61,318 nt of DNA from Lentimicrobiaceae bacterium (GTDB lineage Bacteria; Bacteroidota; Bacteroidia; Bacteroidales; F082), in NCBI GenBank assembly GCA_015061365.1, contig SUWS01000009.1, forward strand, positions 1 to 61,318, given 5' to 3'. A program made the position numbers and the translations under genes. Of the stretch, positions 23,279 through 30,582 are shown one piece after another; position 1 is the first letter of the stretch, and the number at the start of each line of letters is the position of its first letter. The notes beneath the pieces are model-generated. The model searched no databases, had not been told where the DNA came from, and saw only the letters and a list, made by a program, of their open reading frames with translations.

Positions 23279-25120
23279 ATGACAAAAGTAACTAAAGTTG
23301 TAGAACTCGAACAAGTAGTTATCCGCTTTGCGGGTGACTCAGGAGACGGTATGCAGTTGACTGGTAACTTATTCTCAGACTCAACGGCATTCGCTGGCAA
23401 CGACTTCGCCACATTCCCGGACTATCCGGCTGAAATCCGTCCTCCACAAGGTACAGTGTCCGGAGTTTCCGGTTTCCAAGTACATTTCGGTCATAAACCT
23501 GTTCATACTACAGGTGACCTCTGCGATGTTTTGGTCGCTATGAACCCTGCTTCCATCAAAGCTAATATGCGTTGGCTCAAACCTGGCACCACTATTATCT
23601 TTGACGTGGATTCTTTGACAGACAAGTCTTTAGAAAAAGCAGGTTACACTTCAGACCCAACTACAGACGACACGCTCAGCCAATACAAACTTATCAAGGC
23701 TCCTATCTCATCTCTTACATTAGAGGCTTTGAAAGATTTTGGAATGGATAGAAAGGCAATGCTTAAGTCGAAGAATATGTTCGCACTCGGTATAGTAATG
23801 TACCTCTTCAACCGCGACATCACTCAGCTTAACCATTACTTTGAAAATAAATTCAAGAATAAACCGGATGTTATCAAAGCTAATCAAACAGTAGTCGCCG
23901 CTGGTTACAGCTACGCCGACACTATCGAAGTCTTCGCTAACACTTATCGTATCCAACCTGCTGAACTTCCTAAAGGAAAATATCGCGACATCTCAGGTAA
24001 CGTCGCAACAGCATGGGGACTCATGGCTGCAAGCGAACGCTCAGGTCGTCAGCTCTTCATAGGTTCTTATCCTATCACCCCGGCAACAGACATCTTGGTG
24101 GAACTTACAAAATACAAGAACTTAAAAGTTAAAGCTTATCAAGCAGAAGACGAAATCGCCGGTATCACTTCTTCAATCGGTGCTTCTTTCGCTGGCTGCC
24201 TCTCAGTGACAACAACATCAGGTCCAGGTCTCTCACTTAAATCTGAAGCCTTGGGTCTCGCTGTCATGACAGAGCTTCCTCTCGTTATCATCGACGTACA
24301 ACGCGGCGGTCCTTCAACAGGTCTTCCTACTAAGACAGAACAAAGCGACTTGATGCAGGCTTTATACGGTCGTAACGGCGACGCTCCTCTCATCGTATTG
24401 GCAGCTAAGAGCTCGGTCGACTGCTTCTACTCTGCATACGAAGCTTGTAAATTAGCTTTGGAACACATGACTCCTGTCATTTTGTTGACAGACGGAGCTC
24501 TCGGTAACGGCACTGAGATATTCCGTATTCCAAAGGTCGCTGAACTTCCAGCTATCGTGCCTCCAATCGCTAAAGCTAATGATCCTGACTATTTGCCATA
24601 TCGTCGTGACGAAGAAAAATTACGTCGTGAATGGGCGATCCCAGGAACAGAAGGTCTCCGTCACCGCATCGGTGGTCTCGAAAAAGAAAACGGCAAGGGC
24701 AGCGTTTCTCACGATCCTAAGAACCACGAACTCATGACTCAACTCCGTGAAGAGAAAGTTAACCGCGTGGCTAATTACATCCCTGAACAAGAAATTCTCG
24801 GCGACCCTAACGCTGACCTCTTAGTAGTAAGCTGGGGCGGTACATACGGTGTAGTCCTTTCTGTAGTAGAAAAGATGATCGCTGAAGGTAAATCAGTGGC
24901 TCACGCTCACTTCCGTCACATCTCTCCACTTCCAAAGAATACTGAAGAAGTGTTGAGCGGTCATAAGAAAATTGTCGTCTGTGAAATGAACAGAGGCCAG
25001 TTCGCAAACTACCTCCGCATGAAACACCCAGGACATATCTACGAACAATATAATAAGGTACAAGGCTTGCCATTCTTGACAGCCGAATTGGAAAATAAGT
25101 TTAATGACCTTTTAAAATAA
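23279..25120 (+). CDS. korA: 2-oxoacid:ferredoxin oxidoreductase, alpha (gamma-alpha fused) subunit
   Basis: A 613-residue subunit that oxidatively decarboxylates a 2-oxoacid, most likely 2-oxoglutarate, with CoA and ferredoxin. The gamma domain comes first (about 10-195: VIRFAGDSGDGMQLTGNLF, FPDYPAEIRPPQGT) and the pyrimidine-binding alpha domain follows (about 220-600: GSYPITPATDI, AEDEIAGITSSIGASFAG, TTTSGPGLSLKSEA). The fused layout and partner are typical of KorA. Codon use looks strongly biased, as in a highly expressed gene. The enzyme supplies or consumes 2-oxoglutarate in anaerobic, reductive-branch central metabolism. korB starts 9 bases later. Confidence 0.93.
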   Translation: MTKVTKVVELEQVVIRFAGDSGDGMQLTGNLFSDSTAFAGNDFATFPDYPAEIRPPQGTVSGVSGFQVHFGHKPVHTTGDLCDVLVAMNPASIKANMRWLKPGTTIIFDVDSLTDKSLEKAGYTSDPTTDDTLSQYKLIKAPISSLTLEALKDFGMDRKAMLKSKNMFALGIVMYLFNRDITQLNHYFENKFKNKPDVIKANQTVVAAGYSYADTIEVFANTYRIQPAELPKGKYRDISGNVATAWGLMAASERSGRQLFIGSYPITPATDILVELTKYKNLKVKAYQAEDEIAGITSSIGASFAGCLSVTTTSGPGLSLKSEALGLAVMTELPLVIIDVQRGGPSTGLPTKTEQSDLMQALYGRNGDAPLIVLAAKSSVDCFYSAYEACKLALEHMTPVILLTDGALGNGTEIFRIPKVAELPAIVPPIAKANDPDYLPYRRDEEKLRREWAIPGTEGLRHRIGGLEKENGKGSVSHDPKNHELMTQLREEKVNRVANYIPEQEILGDPNADLLVVSWGGTYGVVLSVVEKMIAEGKSVAHAHFRHISPLPKNTEEVLSGHKKIVVCEMNRGQFANYLRMKHPGHIYEQYNKVQGLPFLTAELENKFNDLLK

Positions 25121-25129
25121 GATAATACT

Positions 25130-26161
25130 ATGGAAAATATAAATAACAATCAGGTTGTTAATCTTACTAAAGAAGATTTCGTAAGCGATCAAATCGTGAA
25201 ATGGTGCCCAGGTTGTGGCGACCATGCAATCTTGAAAGCAGTGGAAGACGTTTTCCCTAAATTAGGAAAAAGAAAAGAAGACATCGTCGTCGTTTCTGGT
25301 ATCGGCTGTTCTTCACGCTTCCCATATTATATGAACACATACGGATTCCACAGCATCCACGGCCGTGCAGCAGCTATAGCTACAGGCGTGAAACTCGCTA
25401 ACCCAAACCTCTCCGTATGGGTCATCACCGGTGACGGCGACTGTACTGCTATCGGCGGTAACCACTTCATCCACGCCGTACGTCGTAACATCGACATGAA
25501 CCTCCTCCTTTTCAATAACCGTATCTACGGCTTGACAAAAGGTCAGTTCTCTCCATGTACTTTCCGTGGAACAGTCACCAAGACTTCTCCACAAGGTACT
25601 TACGAAGATCCATTCAACGTAGGTGAACTCGTGATAGGTGCAGGTGGTAAATTCTTCGCTCGCGGCGTCGACGTAAATACACAGGAACTTACACAGATCT
25701 GCTGTGAAGCTAAGAACCACGACGGTCTCTCAGTAGTCGAAATCCTCCAGAACTGTATGATCTTCTCTAACGGTATCCACAGCAATATCACAGCTAAGGA
25801 AGTCCGTGACGATATGCAGGTGAAATGTGTTCACGGCAAACCATTGATCTTCGGTAAAGATCGTAACAAAGGTATCGTTCTAAGAGGCAACCGTCTCGAA
25901 GTCGTTACTATCGGTGAAAACGGTGTTACAGAAGCCGACATCTTAGTTCACGACGAAAAAGAAAAGACTACAGGTATCCACATGATGTTGGCTCACATGA
26001 TGCCACCAGAATATCCAGTAGCTATCGGTGTTATCCGTAACGTTGAAGCTCCAACATACAACCAATGCTTAGACGGCGTCATCGAAGAAGAGACAGCTAA
26101 GTCAAAGATTCATTGCGTTGACGACCTTCTCAACAGCGGAAGCACTTGGGATATTGAATAA
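25130..26161 (+). CDS. korB: 2-oxoacid:ferredoxin oxidoreductase, beta subunit
   Basis: A 343-residue TPP- and iron-sulfur-binding subunit. WCPGCGDHAILKAV holds a cluster Cys pair, and GDGDCTAIGGNHFIHAVRRN followed by NNRIYGLTKGQFSP is the TPP/Mg motif; GIGCSSRFPYYMNTYG is also conserved. It pairs with KorA to form the active enzyme, and electrons pass to ferredoxin. No ferredoxin domain is fused, which fits the separate ferredoxin gene next door. Succinyl-CoA formation is assumed from sequence style; a different 2-oxoacid cannot be excluded. Confidence 0.93.
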   Translation: MENINNNQVVNLTKEDFVSDQIVKWCPGCGDHAILKAVEDVFPKLGKRKEDIVVVSGIGCSSRFPYYMNTYGFHSIHGRAAAIATGVKLANPNLSVWVITGDGDCTAIGGNHFIHAVRRNIDMNLLLFNNRIYGLTKGQFSPCTFRGTVTKTSPQGTYEDPFNVGELVIGAGGKFFARGVDVNTQELTQICCEAKNHDGLSVVEILQNCMIFSNGIHSNITAKEVRDDMQVKCVHGKPLIFGKDRNKGIVLRGNRLEVVTIGENGVTEADILVHDEKEKTTGIHMMLAHMMPPEYPVAIGVIRNVEAPTYNQCLDGVIEEETAKSKIHCVDDLLNSGSTWDIE

Positions 26162-26210
26162 GACAATAGACTACGGATAACGGTCAACAGACTTTGTCCA
26201 TAATGATAGA

Positions 26211-26244
26211 AAAAAGCCGTTACAAATTTGTAGCGGCTTTTTTA
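26211..26244. terminator. intrinsic terminator
   Basis: AAAAAGCCG, a palindromic centre (TACAAATTTGTA) and CGGCTTTTTT behind korB. A decayed copy of the same hairpin (AGCCGTTAC ... GTAGCGCT) lies at 26,334-26,366. Confidence 0.85.
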
Positions 26245-26278
26245 TTTTGATACAACAGATGCAAATTATAAATATCTT

Positions 26279-26325
26279 ATGAGGATTTCTATAAATTGCT
26301 TTGCAGGTGATTTATGAATTTTGCC
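26279..26325. repeat. palindromic element A, diverged copy
   Basis: TGAGGATTTCTATAAATTGC, TTTGCAGG and TGATTTATGAATTTTGCC: one arm is intact and the other has drifted relative to 13,699-13,747. The rest of the 26,162-26,429 gap shows only two hairpins and AT-rich sequence. Confidence 0.7.
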
Positions 26326-26429
26326 TATAATAGAAAAAGCCGTTACAAAAAAAAAGTAGCGCTTTGTCTTTTATATAACTTTATTTATTATTTTTACTGA
26401 AATTATTGTTGAACTTAAATCGCATTACA

Positions 26430-27266
26430 ATGAAGAAGATCTACATTACATTATTGCTACATTTTGCTTTAATAGCAAGTCTTTGTGCTCAGAACGTTCT
26501 TTTAGAAACGAGTTTTGAAGGTCCTGGTTTTGACGAAGGTTGGACTATAGGTATGTCACAAGGTATTGATATTCCACCTCAGGACTATCCGGCAACAGGT
26601 CTCGATCCATGGGAAAAATGGGATATAACTGAAACGACATCTTTCGGCTATGTTCATTCCGGCGACTCCGCTGCATGGATAGGCGGAACAGCGTTTGAGG
26701 AACCGAAACACGACTGGCTGATGACTCCGCTGATTTCCATACCGGAGAATGAGAACGCCATGATGTATTATTGGTTGTGGTATCACTCGGAGATGTCATA
26801 CGTCAATAGATTTTACATAATGATTTACGATAACGAAACCGATATGTGGGAACAAGCATATCTGTTGGCAAACGAATTCAATTCGCCTTACCACTATACA
26901 GAAGAATATAAATTAGATCTCAATCCTTGGGTGGGAAAGGACATCAAGATAGCATTTGTGAAAAACGGAACGTATCAGATGGCGATGGATGATATCAGAG
27001 TCCTTAGTTCAGGAACCGACAATGTTGATGATGTCGTCTTATCTTCAGAAATTGAGATTTATCCGAATCCGGCAAACGATTTCGTCACGATAAAGACTCA
27101 CAACAATATTGGCGATTTGATTACAATTTCCGATATTTCAGGAAGAACGCTCATTACTGAAGAAGTTACAGATGATGATATACAAATCAATATCGCTGAT
27201 CTTGCCAAGGGTCTATATATTATTAAGGTGGGAGATAAAAGCGAAAAATTGATAATAAGAGACTGA
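26430..27266 (+). CDS. T9SS secreted protein with a choice-of-anchor/MAM-like domain
   Basis: A 278-residue exported protein starting at ATG 26,430. A TTG 24 bases upstream is possible but would spoil the signal peptide. The signal peptide covers about 1-20 (SLCAQN). A jelly-roll domain like the cleaved-adhesin/choice-of-anchor J family follows (about 22-190: LLETSFEGPGFDEGWT, DWLMTPLISIPEN, YYWLWYHSE, AFVKNGTYQMAMDDIRV). A T9SS type A sorting domain closes the protein (about 205-278: IEIYPNPANDFVTIK ... KGLYIIKVGDKSEKLIIRD). By family this is a surface adhesin. The tail is nearly identical to that of the next gene. Confidence 0.85.
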   Translation: MKKIYITLLLHFALIASLCAQNVLLETSFEGPGFDEGWTIGMSQGIDIPPQDYPATGLDPWEKWDITETTSFGYVHSGDSAAWIGGTAFEEPKHDWLMTPLISIPENENAMMYYWLWYHSEMSYVNRFYIMIYDNETDMWEQAYLLANEFNSPYHYTEEYKLDLNPWVGKDIKIAFVKNGTYQMAMDDIRVLSSGTDNVDDVVLSSEIEIYPNPANDFVTIKTHNNIGDLITISDISGRTLITEEVTDDDIQINIADLAKGLYIIKVGDKSEKLIIRD

Positions 27267-27292
27267 AATTCGTTTTGATTAGATATATGATG

Positions 27293-27325
27293 AAAAGCCG
27301 CTACTGAATAATAGTAACGGCTTTT
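27293..27325. terminator. intrinsic terminator
   Basis: AAAAGCCG(C)TACTGAATAATAGTAACGG-type hairpin followed by CTTTT. It is shared with the end of the next gene, so the terminator was duplicated together with the sorting-domain tail. Confidence 0.8.
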
Positions 27326-27360
27326 CTATTTGTTGTTTGATGATGTTTTTATTTTTTTCG

Positions 27361-27368
27361 TAACTTTG
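27361..27368 (+). promoter_or_regulatory. Bacteroidota -7 promoter element
   Basis: TAACTTTG, 28 bases before the start of the next T9SS gene. Confidence 0.6.
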
Positions 27369-27395
27369 GACGTTAAAATAAAAAAGTATTAAACT

Positions 27396-28526
27396 ATGAA
27401 ACGATTCCTTGTTTTCCTTATTGCAGTCTGCTTTTCAGCAAATGCTTTTGCTCAAATCACAAAACAACAAGATAATGTAAATGTTGAACAAATTGAAGAC
27501 GAGAATAATCCTGTACAAAATCTGAATAAGATACAAAACAATCTTGATTACATGATGTTGACATGGGAGCTCCCTCAAAATACAAGTTATGACGAAAAGA
27601 TATTGTCATGGTCTGATGATATGTTATACACTATAAGCGCTGCCGGAATCCATGAGGAACAAGAAGCATTGCATTATTTCACTTCGGAAGATGTCGCGGA
27701 ATATGTAGGATGGAAAGTCAAACAAATAGCGTTTATTCCTTTGGGAACGGAAAATACCCATTCCATTGTAATATGGGAAGAGATTGATGAAGAGAAAACA
27801 TTGGTATATGAACAGGAAATAAATAACGAGAATCTTGCTTTTCGTGAATGGAATTATATCGACCTTGACGAAGACTTTTATTTTGAAAACAATAAAAATT
27901 ATTATATAGGATTCTCATCAGATGGAGATTCGAATGGACATTGGATATTTCCATGCGACAATAGTGAACCGAATTATGAGAAGAATTGGGTTCATGTCGG
28001 AGACACATGGTCGTGTCTTGATTTGGCAGTCAATGTTAATTTATGTATCAAGACTATTCTGGAGAATCCAGACGGCAAAGACATCAATATCGATAATAGT
28101 AAAAACAACAAGTTGACAGGATATAGAGTTTATGCCAACAATGAAATTGTAAAAGAAATAAAAGAGCCTTATATCGTATGTTATTTCGATACTGAATTTG
28201 AATCGGCAAATGACATCGAATATTGCGTGACTGCTGTATATGGCGATGTGGAGTCGGAATCGCTTTGCGTTGAGCATGTCTCTGTAGATGACATCGCATA
28301 TTCATCAAGACTTGAGATTTATCCGAATCCGGCAAACGATTTCGTCACGATAAAGACTCACAACAATATTGGCGATTTGATTACGATTTCCGATATTTCA
28401 GGAAGAACGCTCATTACTGAAGAAGTTACAGCTGATGATATACAAATTAATATCGCTGATCTTGCCAAGGGTCTGTATATTATCAAGGTGGGAGATAAAA
28501 GCGAAAAATTGATAATAAGAGACTGA
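27396..28526 (+). CDS. T9SS secreted protein, 376 aa, twin tail of the previous gene
   Basis: Exported protein with a signal peptide at about 1-19 (ANAFAQ). A beta-rich body follows (about 30-220) containing DKNYYIGFSSDGDSNGHWIFP-like strands, and then an Fn3-like module (about 225-295). The last 74 residues are a T9SS type A domain nearly identical to that of 26,430-27,266; the DNA of the two tails and the following terminators differs at only a few positions while the bodies are unrelated. That points to recent recombination of a tail cassette. Probably an adhesin or carbohydrate-binding surface protein; the exact function is unknown. Confidence 0.8.
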   Translation: MKRFLVFLIAVCFSANAFAQITKQQDNVNVEQIEDENNPVQNLNKIQNNLDYMMLTWELPQNTSYDEKILSWSDDMLYTISAAGIHEEQEALHYFTSEDVAEYVGWKVKQIAFIPLGTENTHSIVIWEEIDEEKTLVYEQEINNENLAFREWNYIDLDEDFYFENNKNYYIGFSSDGDSNGHWIFPCDNSEPNYEKNWVHVGDTWSCLDLAVNVNLCIKTILENPDGKDINIDNSKNNKLTGYRVYANNEIVKEIKEPYIVCYFDTEFESANDIEYCVTAVYGDVESESLCVEHVSVDDIAYSSRLEIYPNPANDFVTIKTHNNIGDLITISDISGRTLITEEVTADDIQINIADLAKGLYIIKVGDKSEKLIIRD

Positions 28527-28550
28527 GCGTCGTTTTGATTAGATATATGA

Positions 28551-28588
28551 AAAAAAGCCGCTACTATTATTCAGTAGCGGCTTTTTTT
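28551..28588. terminator. intrinsic terminator
   Basis: AAAAAAGCCGCTACT, loop ATTATTC, AGTAGCGGCTTTTTTT: a perfect stem. Confidence 0.9.
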
Positions 28589-28680
28589 CATGAGAAGAGT
28601 TTATACTTAACTTGTTGTTTTATATCAATTAGGTTTCTTGTTTTTCAGTTTCTCAGTTTTTCAGTTTTTCAGATTTAAAA

Positions 28681-29055
28681 TCAAAGTTCCACTTTCCAAA
28701 GTCCGTGGAGGTTACAGTATTCGTAAACCGCGACAGCTTTCTCGTCGCCGAGATGAACTACTGCTACTGGTTGGTCTTTCAGATCTATTCTTATTCCGCC
28801 GTGTTCGGTTTCCACATAAATGAAAGCGATGTGATGTTCTGGAAGCATCGGATGATGGACGCTGCCGACTTCAATCTTTAAGATGTTGTCTTCGAGACGT
28901 GTCACGACAGGGATATGTTTCTCTCCGCTCGCCTCTACGGTGTTAGGAACTAACTCTTCCATCTTTTCGCCGCAGCAGAAAACCGGAACTTTTGAATCTA
29001 CTATCTTTTCTATTACATTACCACAATGATTGCATTTATAAAATTTTGTTGCCAT
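28681..29055 (-). CDS. dfx: desulfoferrodoxin (superoxide reductase)
   Basis: A 124-residue cytoplasmic iron protein that reduces superoxide to peroxide without making oxygen, typical of anaerobes. Both iron centres are visible. Centre I is the rubredoxin-like desulforedoxin site with Cys8, Cys11, Cys27 and Cys28 (CNHCG ... FCCG). Centre II has His47, His68 (HHPM), His74, Cys114 and His117 (CNLHGLW). Length is normal for the two-centre class. Preceded by a promoter match at 29,137-29,144. Electrons may come from rubredoxin encoded elsewhere. Confidence 0.95.
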   Translation of the reverse strand: MATKFYKCNHCGNVIEKIVDSKVPVFCCGEKMEELVPNTVEASGEKHIPVVTRLEDNILKIEVGSVHHPMLPEHHIAFIYVETEHGGIRIDLKDQPVAVVHLGDEKAVAVYEYCNLHGLWKVEL

Positions 29056-29136
29056 AATATTCTGTTTTTTTAATGTTTGTATTTTTGATGTCTTAGGGTC
29101 TCAGGGTCTTTGTGACTTTGCGACCTTTTCTTGCTG

Positions 29137-29144
29137 CAAAAATA
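29137..29144 (-). promoter_or_regulatory. -7 promoter element of the desulfoferrodoxin gene
   Basis: The minus strand reads TATTTTTG, about 80 bases before the start codon. GTCTCAGG/TTTGTGAC words lie between. The remainder of the 29,056-29,346 gap is word-like TCTCAGTTT and GTCCGTTGTCTGTTGAC sequence. Confidence 0.5.
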
Positions 29145-29329
29145 TAACGAAATCTTTCTCACGTCAAACAGATTGTTTCGATACGATTATCGATTTTGTA
29201 GATAAGGAACATGTGAATTAATATTGCAGATTCAAAAAGGTCTCAGGTTCTCAATTTCTCAGTTTTTCAGATTTCAAAAAAATCCGTAGTCTGTCGTCCG
29301 TTGTCTGTTGACTTTTATTTATCTTTGCA

Positions 29330-29337
29330 TTATATTT
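29330..29337 (+). promoter_or_regulatory. -7 promoter element of the flavin reductase-tilS operon
   Basis: TATCTTTG followed by CAT, ten bases before ATG 29,347. An ATG-less upstream extension of the frame to 29,308 crosses this promoter and is rejected. Confidence 0.6.
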
Positions 29338-29346
29338 TTTTACACT

Positions 29347-29931
29347 ATGAAAATGTCTTTCAAACCAGGGACTATGATTTATCCCTTGCCTGTAGTGATG
29401 GTGAGTTGTGGCGATAGTCCTGAAAATTATAATATCGTAACAGCGGCATGGACAGGGACTATATGCTCCGATCCTCCGATGTGTTATGTCTCATTAAGAA
29501 AAGAACGTCACTCGCATGAGATAATCTCCCGTACTAAAGAGTTTGTTATCAACGTCACGACGGAAGAACTTGCACGTGCTACCGATTGGTGCGGAGTGCG
29601 CTCAGGTCGCGATTATAACAAATTCAAGGAGATGCATCTTACGGCAGAGCAGGCTCAGATTGTCAAGGCTCCGCTCATAGCAGAGTCACCGCTTAATATA
29701 GAATGCAAAGTAGTTGAAGTTAAAGAACTCGGATCGCATGATATGTTCATAGCTAATGTGGTAGCCGTCAATGGCGACACAAGATTCTTCGACCCAAGTA
29801 CAGGTCAGTTCCAACTCAATCAAGCCGACCTCATCACTTATTCCCACGGGAAATATTATACATTAGGAGATAAAATCGGCGGATTCGGTTTCTCCGTCGA
29901 TAAAAGAAGAAATAAATCCACAAAGAAATAA
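29347..29931 (+). CDS. flavin reductase-like FMN-binding split-barrel protein
   Basis: A 194-residue protein of the flavin reductase/flavoredoxin family (MIYPLPVVMVSCGD, NIVTAAWTGTICSDPPM, SLRKERHSHEII, FVINVTTEELA). Such proteins bind FMN in a split barrel and pass electrons from NAD(P)H or rubredoxin-type donors. The start at 29,347 is just downstream of the promoter. It is the first gene of a tight three-gene operon with a hypothetical protein (2-base gap) and tilS (1-base gap), and its role may be in redox control near desulfoferrodoxin and DsbD. Confidence 0.85.
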   Translation: MKMSFKPGTMIYPLPVVMVSCGDSPENYNIVTAAWTGTICSDPPMCYVSLRKERHSHEIISRTKEFVINVTTEELARATDWCGVRSGRDYNKFKEMHLTAEQAQIVKAPLIAESPLNIECKVVEVKELGSHDMFIANVVAVNGDTRFFDPSTGQFQLNQADLITYSHGKYYTLGDKIGGFGFSVDKRRNKSTKK

Positions 29932-29933
29932 TT

Positions 29934-30581
29934 ATGGATTATATTTACGTAAGACAACGGACAACAGACAACGGACAACAGATATTGTCCGTCAATGATG
30001 TTAAGGAACTTTTAAAAGACTGGATTAAATTATATCCGAATTCTTTCGCTCCTGATGTGGAGCTTAGAATTTATCAACATGAAGACGACATCATAATCCG
30101 ACTTCATGAAGATATGAGTTCGTTGGCAGTCGCACTTCTTGTATTGTATTTTGACAATAGACAACAGACAACAGACAACGGACAACAGTCATTAACCACA
30201 GCTTATGTTACGATAGATGATACCGAAGTCTTGTTAAAACAAAATGTCGGTAAAAGAGCTATGATAGTTGGAAGTCAACAGACAACAGAACAGTCTTCGT
30301 CTACTTCTGTTAGGTTTGTACTCGATGATAATTATTGTCTCGATTATGATTTTGAGAAAAGAGCTAAGCCTGTTAAAGACGCCGATATTGCTTTTAATGA
30401 AGAAGAAATAAATCTTCCCGAAAATTATGAGACCGTTAAGGTAGGTGACGTGATAAAGAATACTGTTGATAAGGTTTTGGAAGAAGAAGGACTTACACAT
30501 AGAAAGATGTTGATTTATTTGTTGTGCGGAGTCATAGGTTTGAGCATCGGTTTTATCATAGTTTATTTTATGGGCAGATAA
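29934..30581 (+). CDS. hypothetical C-terminally membrane-anchored protein with three word-repeat insertions
   Basis: A 215-residue protein of no recognised family. A soluble alpha/beta N-terminal half (VKELLKDWIKLYPNSFAPDVELRIYQ, MSSLAVALLVLYF) resembles a conserved Bacteroidales hypothetical. A C-terminal membrane span closes it (about 192-213: MLIYLLCGVIGLSIGFIIVYF). Three stretches (QRTTDNGQQ near the N-terminus, NRQQTTDNGQQS near 75, SQQTTEQSS near 115) are encoded by ACAACGG/ACAACAG heptamer words at 29,953-29,993, 30,152-30,189 and 30,273-30,297, always in frame. Without them the protein would be about 30 residues shorter. Middle gene of the flavin reductase-tilS operon. Confidence 0.7.
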   Translation: MDYIYVRQRTTDNGQQILSVNDVKELLKDWIKLYPNSFAPDVELRIYQHEDDIIIRLHEDMSSLAVALLVLYFDNRQQTTDNGQQSLTTAYVTIDDTEVLLKQNVGKRAMIVGSQQTTEQSSSTSVRFVLDDNYCLDYDFEKRAKPVKDADIAFNEEEINLPENYETVKVGDVIKNTVDKVLEEEGLTHRKMLIYLLCGVIGLSIGFIIVYFMGR

Positions 30582-30582
30582 T

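Noticed and set aside
25313..25720. Long minus-strand frame over korB
   Set aside because: Shadow of the codon-biased korB gene; its composition is the reverse of korB and there is no start signal.
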